64,000 bases of DNA. It comes from Acanthosoma haemorrhoidale. Lineage: Eukaryota > Arthropoda > Insecta > Hemiptera > Acanthosomatidae. The stretch lies in the NCBI GenBank assembly GCA_930367205.1, contig OV884011.1, forward strand, positions 44,343,754-44,407,753. The letters run 5' to 3'. Of this stretch, positions 25,801-37,771 are shown in pieces (positions within the stretch are counted from its first letter, which is position 1; the number at the start of each line of letters is the position of its first letter). The notes beneath the pieces are model-generated. The model saw only the letters and a list, made by a program, of their open reading frames with translations. It searched no databases and was not told where the DNA came from. The translations under genes and the position numbers were made by a program.

Positions 25801-28800
25801 GTTATTCAATGCGACCATTCACCAATGCCTTTTACCTTTCACCATTTTTTCCTTCCTAAATCACCATTCAACAGTACCTTAGCTGCTGCAGCACACATTA
25901 CTTCCTTGTCACTGTCCAATTTTAAACATGCATTTGGAACAACGAAATAAACGGTACTGAAAAAGGGTTGTCTCCCAATAGCATGTTAATGAGAATGGAA
26001 CCACTAGGAATTTGCAAAACGGAGACTAAACCCTGTTTAAATTGGGCTATGAATTCTCAAATAAAAAGGATCAAAGTTCAACTTTCTTTTTTAAAAACAG
26101 TCTTTCAATAAATTTCAAATGAATTTGAAAGGAAGTCAGCAACACATTTATGGTATGATTGGTTAAAAGGGGAAAGAAATTACAAATCCAACGTTATGTA
26201 TGTTATTTTTGTTGGCTAATACAATCAAAAGTTCCAAAGTTTATTCAAATGTATAATGTAACATATTTACTAGTTGCGATATTATTAATATATTTTATCT
26301 GTTAATGAAAACCCCAAATTAAAGCCTTACTTTAACCTCTTAGGGTTGTAAGTCAATAAATGACCATGTGGGGACACCAAGTAACGTCTTTGTTACAAAT
26401 AAAGAAGAATACCAGGTTTTAATATTTATTTTAATAATAAATGATTTCTTAATTATTTTACTGTTTTAATAATTATATAAAAAAATCACAGGTTGGGTTC
26501 AGACAAATATACATTTGTACTTTTATTTAAAATAACCTTATCTGTCATTAATAATTATCTCTAACACTTAATATAAACACTGAACTTCGGAAATTTCGGA
26601 TAGCGGTCCTAATTGGCTTTAATGGCAGAGAATTGTAGAATGAGTTGGAGTGCTTACAGATTTGTCTTTAGTACGAAGACTGGCCCTGGCCTAGTGGGCT
26701 TGACGCTATCGTGAGACCTATGAGAGGTCTTTCATCTACCTCGTTAGTGTTCTTCGCTATCTCTTCATACACTTCAAGAATGGAGTATCATATTCCTTCA
26801 TGGGGTCTGGGCCTTCTTCTTCTTCACCCTTACCAGAATAAGCTGTATCTATTTCTCCACTCCTTTATATCCGATTTCACACTTCTGCCTAAGCTATTTC
26901 ATGGACTCTTCCTAATGCTCCGTGTTCTTATTTCCGCTATATCTTATCTTCACACCCTTATTTAGATAAGGGTTTAGACCTTTTATCGGAGTTTAATCCT
27001 TATATCGATATTTAATATTCCTTAATATTATGAATAACATTACAATATACTTCACTTTACTATTTTAGATGAGTAATACAAATTTACAAGAAATTAACAA
27101 AATTTGTACAAAGCAAATAAATAAAATAGATTATTAATTTAATATTATTTCTTCAATTAAACTATTTATTTGTATGTAGATTAAAAAAAAATATTTTTAA
27201 GGTTATCTTAAAATTTATATTAATAGGGGACAACGTAACTCTGATGTGATGCTTATAGGCACATCATAGCTCAGAAAATATCAACAAATAAATCAAAGCA
27301 AACTACTTTGTACCACTATTTCAAAGCGCTCATAAATTTTATATTAAATAAATGTCAAACTCATCATATTTCATTTTTTTTTTAAATATAAACAAAGTCA
27401 CTCCTGAATCTGGATTTTTCCCACATCTGTATCAATCCCAGTAACATTAGTCTAAGCGTGAGAGTCTATTCTGCTATCTTGAACTTTTTAAATTTTTAAT
27501 TAGCGTATCATAATTAAAATTATAATCAGTGACTTTCTTGTTCTATTGAAGGTATGGAGGCCGCAACCTACTGTGTCAGCCAAGCGAAGAGTGTGACTGT
27601 CATTGGAAGGAGTGAAGTCCCATTTCAGGAGTCTCTTGGAGTTCTTCTAGGCAACAGAATCGCCAAGATGTTTACGGATAAAGGAATTGTATTAAAAATG
27701 TCGAAGACTGTTACTGCATTCGAAGGGGATACCAAAGTAATTCACTGTTGTTTATTAACGCTTTAACTTTGCGAAGGCACTATAGTGGCTTTCATAGTAT
27801 ACCATCTAACTGTGGGAAGCCACTGTAGTGGCTATGAAACGAGCACTCTTCTGAGTAACAGGTGAATATTTAACTGTTCCTGGTCCCGCTAGATGGCTTG
27901 TGCAGTACAATATATTTTCTCAGCTTTTTCTGGAAGGAAGGGCACACCCTATGAACCCCTGTCAATGTTTTGACTGATGTCATAAAGATCACAGTTACTT
28001 ATCTTATATGTGTAATTTTATCTAAACAAGTTATTGTTATAGCCTAAAAAAAAAGAATTTTAAACCTGCCCAGTAGTACCATGGGACTAAAAAGGTCAAG
28101 GGGAACTTTTTTTCTATTAAAAAAATAAACTAATTATATACAATAAATTAAAAATGTAATATTATATCGTTTTCATTAATGACAAATTTGATGGGATAAT
28201 TATGTGAAAAAAATTGAATTAAAGCAGCTTCAATTTGTACCTAATACATGTAGGTACGAAACATTTCTAAAGAAGTACACAAATAATGTAGAGAAGCATG
28301 CAGTGTGATGGCGAGGCATCCTGTGCCCAGAGGGGTGGGTGAGAAGGCCTTAGCACACGGACTTGGTCTTCTTGCTCTACCCTGCGGTGAGGTTAAAGGG
28401 TTAAGGTTTTTATGTTGTGTGTATTAAGGATATGATTTTTAGAAGCCTAAAATAAAATATTTAATCTGAAAATGTTGCTTGGAAAAAATTTAACTATGTT
28501 TGATGATTTGATTATAACAATTTTATGGTAACTCAGGTTAGCAGTGTAGTGCTGTCAGATGGAGAAACTATTCCTGCTGATGTTGTAATTCTCGGACTTG
28601 GATCCACTTATGCTACTGAATTCCTCGAGGGCTCCGGAGTTGATACAAATGCATTAGGCGCAGTCCCTGTCAATCAGGTGTGTAAAATATTGACTTTATT
28701 CTAGCTGTATTTCTTTCTATTTAAAAAAAACTAATTTCTATTTGATGTGAGACATACTGACTCACAATGTGGGAGTTGCACAATGTAGTTTAATAAAGAT

Positions 28801-30619
28801 GGAAATTTGTTGTAACAAACATAAGAAATGGCACTAAAATCATATCTGGTAGAGTTTTGTTATTTAAAACCTTCATTTATCCTGCACTTTTCCATTAAGC
28901 AATTAGAAGAATAAAATAAAATTGTACAAGATTGTTTTAAATGGATTTATCATTACATGTTCATATCAAGTTAACTTTAACTGTTAATATATTGAGATAT
29001 ATGTATTCAGGAATATCAGATCTAATGTTTATACTTATTGTAATAATACGCTTTAATTGAAATAACAATATTGTGATTCATTGGGTTATTATGAGTTAAT
29101 ACTTCTTTATTTTAAATATATAAAACAATTATGGGGGGAGGATAATATTAATTATTTCAGTAAATAATAAGGGGATGATTAATAATTGTATATGACACAG
29201 TAAAAGCTGAGTATCAACTCGGCTAGAACCTGAAAAAGTGTGACTTTCTCACGAGAAAAGCCATCTGAGGGATCAGTTTGCACTGGTTTGTGTGTTATAG
29301 TGAAATGTGTGTTATAAACATGACTCTAGTCATCTGGTTTATTTCAATTTTAAATACAATCAAGTAGTGTTATTTAAGAGCACAGAAGATAGATGAGAAT
29401 TCATCAAGGGTTGTTACTTCATTGGAGGGTAATTATAAGACTTTTTTCCCAACTTATTTATTTATTATTTATTCAAATCATTTAAACTATTAACTTCAGA
29501 AATGAAAGCTTTTAAAAACTATGAAACACTTAAATTCTATTCTTAACATTTAATTTTTTTTATTAAATTTTATTTAAGTTTAAATTATTTGTTACTATTA
29601 TTTAAACTAAACAAATAAAATTAATTGTTGTAACCTTGATGTTTCAGTTTTTAGAGACCAACTGTGCAGGTGTGTTTGCCGGAGGTGACATTGCGGAAGC
29701 GCCTGTATACGCCCGTGACCAAGAAGAGCGTACAGCTATAGGACATTGGGGTCTAGCACACTACCATGGACGCATAGCAGCTCTCAATATGGTGTCAAAG
29801 CCTACACCTCTTAAGACAGTTCCGTTCTTTTGGACAATGCTCTTTGGAATATCTTTCCGATACGCAGGTAAATATCAACTCACTTTTCAGAAAAATTTCC
29901 TTGTGCAACTAACATGCTCACTCCTGATCTTATTTATTTTTACTGAATTTCCACCTAAGATGCTTGTAATCAATCTTTAGAGTTGTCACCTATTCCATTG
30001 AGTTAAAATTATAATATTTTTCTACTCATTGCAAGAACCCCCTTTATACTCTTATCTCCAAAAAAAGGCACTTCACTTACCAATATGAAAAAAAATTGTT
30101 TTTACTTGATTATTTACTTATTGATCAAAATTTTTGGGAATAAGAAAATAAATAAAATCCAGTGAAAAAAATGTATTCACTAATTCAGGTCATTTCTTTG
30201 GTGTTTCTGATAAGCATTGGTTTCATTTTATCCTTAACTTGGTTAGGGCAATATTATAACAAACTAAAGAGTGAATTGTTTTATGGGAATGATAAAATAA
30301 AATAAATATAACTATTTTGAATTTATCCAAATCCATTCATTCAAATTGGTTTTAGTCTGTAGTTAACATCTCGAGGCAATTCATTTTTTTTTTTAATTTT
30401 CATGCAGGCTATGGAGTGGGATTTGATGATACCTTTGGTGAAGGAAACTTAGATGAATTTAAATATGCCTGCTACTACTGCAAGGGGGACAAAGTTATAG
30501 CGGTGACAACAGTCGGAGTGGACCCCATCGCAGCAGCTTTTGCTGAAAGGCTCAGCTCTGGCCGAGGGCTGTCAAAGTCCGCAGCTTTGGCGAACCCCCT
30601 CACCTGGCACAAGGATTAG
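16806..30619 (+). CDS. AIFM3: Apoptosis-inducing factor 3-like Rieske/FAD oxidoreductase, 11 coding exons
   Basis: Coding exons are 16806-16875, 18243-18312, 19561-19739, 21486-21662, 22393-22559, 23671-23795, 24823-24956, 27552-27736, 28537-28677, 29648-29867 and 30408-30619. All phases agree and give 559 residues. Exon 1 encodes MLPRILQPLSLPRTIRCLSD, an Arg-rich presequence-like start consistent with mitochondrial import. A Rieske [2Fe-2S] domain at about 48-120 has CPH (Cys76, His78) and CQWH (Cys95, His98). An FAD-binding GGGVAG follows at about 164-169, then an NAD(P)-binding GSSFIG at about 303-308 and FAGGDIAEAP near the second FAD contact. The C-terminal domain ends NPLTWHKD. The family (human AIFM3/AIFL, Drosophila CG4199-like) is a predicted mitochondrial electron-transfer flavoprotein linked to cell death when overexpressed. 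Every intron is GT-AG; several hold repeats. Confidence 0.93.
18449..18590. repeat. Direct repeat in AIFM3 intron 2, copy A
   Basis: About 142 bp, starting AGGATGATG(T/A)CATTTG and ending near GTTAC(G/A)TATTATTAATCAG. It is nearly identical to copy B about 510 bp downstream, including an internal A tract of similar length. The two copies differ by only a few bases, so the duplication is recent. No terminal inverted repeats or coding sequence were seen. Confidence 0.9.
18962..19104. repeat. Direct repeat in AIFM3 intron 2, copy B
   Basis: Second copy of the 142-bp unit at 18449-18590. The spacer between the copies is unrelated AT-rich intron sequence. Confidence 0.9.
19893..20582 (-). mobile_element. 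Putative solo LTR in AIFM3 intron 3
   Basis: This 690-bp block starts TGTTA and ends TAACA, and has a GC-rich core (20050-20330) in an otherwise AT-rich intron. Read on the minus strand, the order is a U3-like GC-rich region, a poly(A) signal (GTGTAAATAAACC) and the end ATTAACA, as in an LTR. No internal genes are attached. A matching target-site duplication was not found at these boundaries, so the limits and identity are tentative. Confidence 0.38.
24150..24780 (+). pseudogene. Decayed LINE reverse-transcriptase C-terminal fragment in AIFM3 intron 6
   Basis: From 24150 one frame reads WETENNFILNAKSTKANPAL, then NNPTKFKVKNLGIIF before a stop. This resembles the 'W---N-L-LN--KT------VKNLG--LD' segment of jockey/CR1-type RTs. 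Later pieces (LNLTKLLQFKSSVHIF) look like the region after the RT, and the relic ends in a (TAAA)n-like tail near 24750-24770, typical of LINE 3' ends. It is the 3' remnant of a 5'-truncated copy. Confidence 0.48.
25053..25260. repeat. Possible interspersed repeat in AIFM3 intron 7
   Basis: The start CTAGCCTTTTTCCCGCAGCT followed by TTGCCTGTGTTG resembles the 'CTAGCTTTTGCCCGCGGCTT' head shared by many insect interspersed repeats (SINE/RTE-type). The similarity fades into AT-rich intron after about 200 bp. No coding sequence is present. Confidence 0.3.
26345..27046 (-). mobile_element. Putative LTR with leader/PBS-like end in AIFM3 intron 7
   Basis: A GC-richer block (26590-26960) is enclosed by TGTTAC at 26391 and ATAACA at 27046. 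On the minus strand it runs TGTTATTC..., then an AATAAA signal, then TTATTTGTAACA. Just outside is CTTGGTGTCCCCACATGG, which resembles the 'TTGGTGACCCCGACGTG' leader after the LTR of some Gypsy/BEL elements. This suggests an LTR plus a short piece of leader, with no remaining genes. A target-site duplication was not seen. Confidence 0.4.
27759..28400. mobile_element. Non-autonomous piggyBac-like element (MITE) in AIFM3 intron 8
   Basis: This 642-bp element is flanked by TTAA on both sides (27755-27758 and 28401-28404), the duplication typical of piggyBac elements. Its ends are inverted: CGCTTTAACTTTGCG at left against CCCTTTAACCTCACCGC read inward from the right. It has no transposase. Internal sub-repeats such as CACTATAGTGGC and CACTGTAGTGGC occur near the left end. 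It sits 22 bp downstream of the exon 8 donor at 27737. Confidence 0.55.
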
Positions 30620-30704
30620 CATAAGCTCTTTGTTACATTTATGTAACATCGACATCTTAAATCGCAAAGTATTATCAATCAAATATGTTCTCTAGCCAGT
30701 GTTT

Positions 30705-30710
30705 AATAAA
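30705..30710 (+). terminator. AIFM3 poly(A) signal AATAAA
   Basis: AATAAA lies 86 bp after the stop codon at 30619, followed by AT-rich sequence. Confidence 0.6.
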
Positions 30711-32463
30711 ATAGCTTTATTTATTTTATATCAAAATGTAATTGTTAGTTGATAAGTTGCTAAAGAATTGTTCAGGGTGATAACTTTTTGTTTTAAGGTA
30801 TTTTTTGTGCTTAATACTTTAATTATATTTATAATAGTAGCAACTCACTTATGAGGCTGTAATTATTGTTATTTTTTCCATTTATATTTTTATATCCGAG
30901 CCCCTAGTGCTGTCATTTAATTAAATTAATTTCATAACTTACCATAGTTTTACATCATAAATGTAGTAAGTGTTAAGATATTCGTTATTTAAAAAAACAA
31001 AAATAAATCTGAAATAAGAGATTATGTCAAATATTAATAACGGTACTGTATCAGCTTATTCTAATTGTGCATGTGATAATTCAGCTCGAGACAGAAAATG
31101 TTACAAAATGATATACTGAATATTACCTGAACTAAAAAATGCACTCATTAGGAATAAAATGTCTTTGGGATTCAGTGTGCACAAAAGTTACCTCTACACT
31201 TTAAAAAAAAATACTCAACTGTTGTTTTTTATTTAAATTAAATGTTATAACTTAATCTGTTTTTATTTTGTCATTAGGCCTTTCTAATTCAAATGATGGT
31301 AATTATGTGTTATCCAGTCGCACGGTTATCATTACGGAGCCCAAAATTCAACATTTCTTTCAGTAATTCATCAAATAGAAGGTTTAAAAAAATATAAATT
31401 CAGCTAAATATGAATACCAATATATATTTCAAATATGAAATTGTGGTGATGGGTTACGTTTAACTTTATTGCCAAGCACAAAGGGAGAGGCCACCATCTT
31501 TTAGTCTATATTTTTTGTGGTAGCGGGGGTAGAATTGATCTGAAATTTCAAATGAATATTAAAGTAAAGAGATACTAACAGAAAAATTTTAATATGCAAA
31601 AATCCGCTCCTTTTTTGCTAACTTTCAAGATTTCTCTAAAGCTTTGAAGCTATTCAAAGTAGTAACTTTTCTCTATGGTTGCAGACACATAAAATGCAAT
31701 AATGCAAAAAAGAAATGCCAACAAAATAGGTTATGAAAGCCAACAAAATACACTTGTCAGGCCCACTTTTATTGTTAACATGTTTATTAAAGAAAGCATG
31801 TGCCTCATGTTTAACAAGTAATGGTTTGGGGTCTCATCATTTCATAAGTTTTTGGAAATTTACATAGAGTCCTAGGCCCACACAATGACCCTTTCTCAAA
31901 ATTATTCCTATACTTTTATGATTTGTTTATTATATTAAAATGGCAACTTGGTATGTGTTAAATATACTATTTTTCTTGTTGGCTCTAAATACTTATTTTT
32001 TTTAAATATCTTTGAAATTAATTTAGTGTCTCCCACTTTAATAAATCCTTAATCATAGGGAGAAAATAAGAAGTTAAAATCAAAAAGTTAGTGAAACCAG
32101 CCTGACATTTGCATTTTATTATAAAATACTATTTTATATATACTTTATGTTCGTATTCTGACCCTTGTACACAAAGTATTCCAGAAGTTCTCCATTCTGA
32201 CGAAGGGATTAAGGGGAAATCATTGATGAGACTCAGAAAAACACTTAAGAAAGATATAAAAAGTAACAGTTTAGAAAAATAATTGGTAGTTCTGAAAAAA
32301 TTAAAATGAAGAAGGGACAGCATTGGGAACGAAGAAAATTTGAAACTGAAAAAGTTAACCAAATGTACAATTAAGGATCTTAGAAAAAAATCTTTATTTT
32401 GGGACTGTGTCCCCCACGAATAATAATATGGTACTTAATATTAACTAGGCTAGTGTGTTAGTG

Positions 32464-32535
32464 CAGAGATAGCTCAGAGGTAGAGCACTCTACAAGAAAT
32501 TTAGGAGTTCCCAAATTTGAGCTTTCACCCCATCA
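32464..32535 (+). repeat. tRNA-like relic, possibly the head of a SINE
   Basis: TAGCTCAGAGGTAGAGCAC at about 32469-32488 matches a pol III A box and tRNA D-arm. A degenerate B-box-like GTTCCCAAATTTGAGC follows about 30 bp later. The stems are incomplete and the B box poor, so this is not a functional tRNA gene. It is a pseudo-tRNA or the start of a tRNA-derived SINE. Confidence 0.4.
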
Positions 32536-34055
32536 AAATCTCTTTTTTTTGATAATAAAAAAGTTCCTTCTATCTTACTGTAGCAGCTTCTTGTTGATAA
32601 ATACTTCTTATGAAAAAACATTAATGAGATAGGTTCATAAATATAATTAAAATTAATATTAAAAAAAATGTATCAACTATTAATCTGCTACATTTTAATT
32701 GATCATATTTCGAACAATCTACTAATTTTCATTACATTACTTCATTAGCATTTATAAAGAAAACCATGTATATAATATGTGTTACATGGGTCTGTAATGC
32801 ACACCATCGATTGATTCTTGGTACATATGAAGTACTCATGAAGTCATGAAGGCTGTTTAATAAACATTATTAAAACAAAATTCGTTACCAGTTTTTCTTA
32901 AACCAAAATATTTTTCTATCATTCTGGGTAGAGTATTAAATTAAAGATCTCACCATCCTGTTTCTTATGTAACTTGTGGTATGACGCACTTTTTATCAAT
33001 TTGTAGGTAGACTTGTTTTAATAAAATGCTTACTATAAATATTAATAAAGGCTATATTAATTTCATTTCATAAACATAATGCTGATCTATTTCTAGCAAA
33101 TAACATAGCTTCCAAGAATAAAACAAGTGTACTTTTTGTCTATCTCAGGAACACATGCCATTCACCGATCACTGAAGTGTATTTACAGTACACTGTAAAC
33201 TAATAGAAATGTTGGCCTCACTGACAAATGACTCTTTGACAATGCCACAGTCGAGTCCTGCCATGTTGGTTACAAACTTGACTCCCAGGCCGTTAAAGTG
33301 AAAATATACAAACCAGTTACATAGCAAGACACTGAGATATCTGACTTTAATATTAATCGGCATGGACGTGAAAAACCTTTCGGATTTAAACTGGATTACT
33401 GCTGTACCACTTGGTTTAACAGCTAAACTACAATTTCAGGGCTTCCATCCGGAGAACGTATTACATACCTACTAATATACAATAGGAGAAAATCCTTTCT
33501 GTGAAACACTGTTCCAGTGTGTGCTTGTTTGTGAAGATTTTTTTAGAAAAAAAAAAACATGTAAATGAGGAGAGATCGTAATGAACCTTGTTTGAAAATA
33601 AGAATAAGATTAACCATGATAGATACAGTAGATTGCCTCGCCTCAGTAACCCTTATCAACAAAATTGCAGAAGGAAGATACTATCAAGAATGTAATACAA
33701 TGTAAAAGTCAAGGGGAAAAGGATATTTAATTGGGCTTGAAATTGAATGATATTTATTGACTTCAGTGGTAAGTGTGCCCTTGGACATAGGCCCGCAAAG
33801 TGTATTTTTATTTTTAAGAAAGGGTTTATAAGGTGATGTATCAGCATAGTAATAGTACCAAAACTATTAATTTTGAAGAAGTACTAAATAAGACCAAGAA
33901 AAATTTCTAACATATATAAGCATCATGAAGAGCATACACCAGTTTTGAATATCTAAACGCTCCTTAACATCAATACCAAAACAGCCATCTTTAAAAATAA
34001 ATTAGTGATGTTTTAGTCCTTTGAGTTATATCATCGTTAATTGTTAACAATTAAC

Positions 34056-34112
34056 TTATTATTATTACTACTTTTATTATTATTATTATTATTACTTATT
34101 ACTAATTATTAC
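34056..34112. repeat. TTA microsatellite
   Basis: An imperfect run of TTA units, interrupted by TACTAC and CTTT. Confidence 0.8.
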
Positions 34113-35596
34113 TTTTAAAAAAATAAATAGTTTGGAATATTTTTTGAATTGTTAAAAATTAATTTGGCTGCTAGCTATCATTATCTGTTAAATCTCAAGA
34201 CATTAAAAAGTAATTATTGAAAATTTATAGAAAATTCAATGAGTCCAATGTATAATTTTTTTTCCAACTTGGTTACATAGGCTTTTTTTTTTTTGTTCTA
34301 TAAATTTAGAAAGATCCTAATTGTATTTAATTTTGTCTTTAGAGTTTAAATATTCTGTAAATATAATGCTAGTAAATTAGGAAAAGTTTTTAATTTTCCT
34401 AATACATTTAATTTGGATAAACGTATTACATACAATGTAAATTTTAAATTAAAAATGTCAAATAAAATGATTTTATTTTTAATTTAAGCTAAATAGAACA
34501 GAATCAATTGCATATAATTAATAAAAATAATTTTTTTTGTAATTTAGTATATAAATTTATAGTGTTATGTGTAATAAAGATTTTTTTCCAAATATATTAA
34601 TTTTAAAAATTAAGCTTAGAGAGGACAATCCATTGAAAACTAATTGTAAGTTTTGTTGTAACTGTAAACTTAAAGTATTAGGATGCTACAGAAGTTGACA
34701 AAACACTCTCTTAATTTGAATCGGTAGGATCTTTTAAGTACTGAACTTGACAATTCAAAGAATACTGTAAAACATGGTTTCAAAAAATTTAATTATTTAA
34801 ATATAGAGAAAAATTATTTAAAAAGATTGGGACATCAGTAATAATGTTATTTTGATTCAGGTTTTATACCAACAAATTTGTTTGTGTTTTTTTTTTGTGT
34901 TTAACCCAACACCATTCAGTATTTTTTAGCCTTCTTTAAAATAAATTTTTTTAATAAACATTTTGAAAGCTTCACTTTTTGTTTAAATAGTGGAAATTCG
35001 GTATTATTTAATTATGTTTATTACTATTATATAATTCAACGATCCTGTAGCTTCATAGAGTTATCATGACACATAACTTCTTTAACACAATACCTTAGAA
35101 AACATAAAAACATTAATTTATTTTGTAAATTGTCATTTTTTTAAAAAAAATTATTTGATATTTATAAATTCTGCTGATCGGCAAATAAATAAAGATTTTC
35201 TCATAGGAATCAGGTATTATTTATGTTAAATTTCTATTACTCTATTACCTCATTATTACATGTTAAGTATATGAAATTAAATGAAAAATAAACTTTAATC
35301 CGGGACATAAGTACCCGAAGAATAAAAAAAAATGTGAATTATAAAAGGGGTAGACAGGATTAGACTCAATGTAAAAAGTAGGTTAGGTAGGCCCAATAGG
35401 GGGTGCATGTGGGGTTTGGAATCTTGGATCATGTGGCTTGGAATACTAAAGGAATGATATAGTCTTCGCTAACTCAATGAGTAAATAATAGCCAGTTTAC
35501 CTCACATTATATTACACCAAATAAGGTTTTACTCGCCAAAAATTACTTCAATAGAATTGTTTTACTTAAACATTTATAAAAAATAATAGTTTTTTT

Positions 35597-35602
35597 TTTA
35601 TT
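35597..35602 (-). terminator. mL63 poly(A) signal (minus)
   Basis: TTTATT on the plus strand, AATAAA on the minus strand, lies about 28 bp downstream of the mL63 stop codon. The position is uncertain by a base or two. Confidence 0.5.
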
Positions 35603-35629
35603 TATGTTTGATAACTATTAATATATTTC

Positions 35630-36991
35630 TTAATGAGAAGAACCTGCTGTGAACTCCCATTGGTCATTTGACTTGAGATGGCTAAGTTCATCTTTTAATG
35701 TTTTGTGCTTCTCAAATTTTTCATTCCTTTTTGCCCTGAACTGACTGAGCCATTTATCTTTCTTTTGGAGGTGCACTGCATGTCCCCTAGACTGCTCCTA
35801 ATAATAAGAATAAAGCAAATGCCATAAAATATATTTCAAGATTTTAGTCTTTAAGTTATAGCATAAACATAAGTTTAACTTATGTCATTAAATTATTAAT
35901 TTAATAAAAAAAAGGTAAACTAAATTATTACCCTTGTGAGAAAAGGATGTCGGAGGTAAAACATATTTTTTTCTTCAATAGCTAAGTCTTGTTTCAACAG
36001 TTCGACAGCTTTCTTCGTAACAGGTTTGACAAGTCTGTTCTTCCTGAAGTGAAAAGGATTTATTTAGCAAGAAGAATATAACAGTAAATTCGATAAAAAA
36101 AAATTTGTTTCTTCCTTGTACTCTTCAATTACAATGTTGAAGTGGCGAATTCAAGCACTTAAATTCAGCTAACAACTTTTTAACAATTAAAAAAAGGACA
36201 CAAATAAATTGTAGAATACTTTATTAAAAAAAAAGATTCAATTCATTGCAACAATCATACGCTACAACATTATATAAACATTTGTAGTAATTTATATTGT
36301 TATCATTCTTACATGCTCTATTAATTGTTTTTTAAATGAGAACTTTCCATTAAATGAATACTTTTTGTCTATGTATTATTTTCTAAAAATATATTGAAAA
36401 GAATTCAACTACTATCCTTCCTATTGAATTTTATCGAAAGTGCTGCAGCTAGTGTATCAACATTCAATCTCAATTTCTCACTTGGCCAAAAATCATCTAC
36501 AATTGGAAAACCTCATTCAACTGCTACATTAGTTCCACGGCCTCATTTATTTTATTTCTGAAAAGGCTGAATTGATCTTTTATTAATTTCAAAGCGTTGA
36601 TTTTCCCAATTATATTAATTTTAAATATATAGGCAGTCTTCTAATTTTTTCAGAGGGAAATCTTGTCTATTTTAATGTCCGGAATTTCTTTAACTGAAAA
36701 TAACACAAGATTGAATATGGAGTATTCAATTATCGAAAAGGAGTACATGTAAGAAACTTTTTGATGGCAGACAGCACTTGCCAAAGGGGTATTCAATACT
36801 AATTGTTAAAGACTGCTTATAGACAATTAAATAAACTTTTTCATATATGAACTTATTTTATTTATGTATAATTACTTGTCTAATATTGATAATTTTTATA
36901 TAAGTATTAAATTTATTAAAATGTAGACCTACCCCCTGAAGATGTGACCATTGGGTAGTTTGAAAAGAAACAGAACTGAAGTCAATCTCAT
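35630..36991 (-). CDS. MRPL57: Mitochondrial ribosomal protein mL63 (MRPL57/MRP63), three coding exons
   Basis: On the minus strand the coding exons are 36991-36933, 36043-35932 and 35797-35630. Phases join cleanly to 112 residues; human MRP63 is about 102. The protein starts MRLTSVLFLFKLPNGHIFRG, parallel to the human 'MFLTALLW-G-IPG-QWIGKHR' start as I remember it. It continues ELLKQDLAIEEKNMFYLRHP and FLTREQSRGHAVH, matching the family's 'E-EN-YWL--PY-TREQERGHA' core, then a Lys/Arg-rich helix and LKDELSHLKSNDQW, matching '-DQLDHLNVTKKW'. It is a large-subunit component of the mitoribosome. The splice sites are AGGGG|GTAGGT, an acceptor CTTCAG, AAGG|GTAATA and an acceptor TTATTAG. An AATAAA (minus) lies about 30 bp past the stop. 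The frame stays open upstream of the chosen ATG to a possible acceptor at 37038, but homology supports this start. Confidence 0.85.
36430..36560 (-). pseudogene. hAT-like transposase C-terminal scrap
   Basis: Inside the first coding intron of mL63 the minus strand reads GTNVAVE, a stop, then GFPIVDDFWPSEKLRLNVDT. The 'N-AVERGFS' string is typical of the C-terminal dimerisation region of hAT-like transposases and domesticated relatives. It is only about 40 codons with a stop, so the identification is weak. Confidence 0.3.
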
Positions 36992-37771
36992 TGCTTCTGT
37001 ATCCCTTACAGTAAATTTATGAAAAGCTTGATTAAATCTGTAAAATTTCAATAATATATCATGTATAAAATTTAATAATAAAGAAACCGATAACTCCAAG
37101 ATGAAAACATACCAGTGGTGATACCACTTATCACATTCAAAAAAAGTGTAACCTCCCCCCTAATAATTTTTCTAACCAATAAGTGTTTCGCGCTATTGTA
37201 ATCTTATCACCGATCATTTAAAATTTCTGGTTGAAATTATTACGATTGCGTCAAAGAAGACACTAAAAAAAAAGAGAATCGGCCATAATATGGTCGTCAC
37301 AGAATAACCCTGATAACTTTTTCTTTATAAAAGGGGTGCTAGATACGAAAATGTAACCTGCTTCTCCAGGCTGTTACATTTCAAAATTTGATTTTACAAT
37401 TGATAACATTGTTTTGATTTAATTTCTATATTAAGGTATGAATGTGCCTCTTGGTTTGTTATAGCTTTATATTTATATTCTGATTCATTTAGAGTAACAA
37501 ACTACGATAGGATTTGCTTAAACAATTTATTACACTTCTGAAAAAGTAATACAAGAATTGGAAACTAAACAGAAATATTGAAACATTAAACTCAGTCAAT
37601 AAAGGCCACATTTACTATTGAATTCATTTTTTTATGTAACTTTCTATTATTAGCTCATAAATTATGGTTATTTGAAGGATATTGGAGCTACTTTTCTATT
37701 GTAAATAAAAAATCTTCCTACTTATAAAATGAAATCTGAATACATTTGTATTGTATCTTGTTACAGAAAAC
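36992..37771. promoter_or_regulatory. Divergent promoter region, mL63 / LMW-PTP
   Basis: 780 bp separate the two start codons. A 3' splice site TTGTTACAG ends at 37766, six bases before the phosphatase ATG, so the phosphatase probably has a 5' UTR exon within this region. The less AT-rich patch 37240-37380 is the best candidate for the shared promoter. No exact start could be set. Confidence 0.4.

Larger units (their letters stand above)
30711..35596. other. Long AT-rich intergenic region
   Basis: Nearly 5 kb with no supported gene. It holds a tRNA-like relic at 32464, a TTA microsatellite at 34056 and a GC-richer patch at 33150-33470 that looks like unassigned repeat debris. Otherwise it is A/T runs. 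Confidence 0.5.

Noticed and set aside
32464..32535. Functional tRNA gene
   Set aside because: Good A box, but the T-arm/B box and acceptor stem do not form; kept only as a tRNA-like relic.
33169..33363. 64-codon minus-strand frame
   Set aside because: No splice context and no recognisable family; probably repeat debris.
37153..37217. Possible extra first coding exon of mL63 (MIGDKITIARNTYWLEKLLG)
   Set aside because: It joins in phase, but through a weak GTTACA donor, and homology places the start Met in the next exon; more likely chance or 5' UTR.
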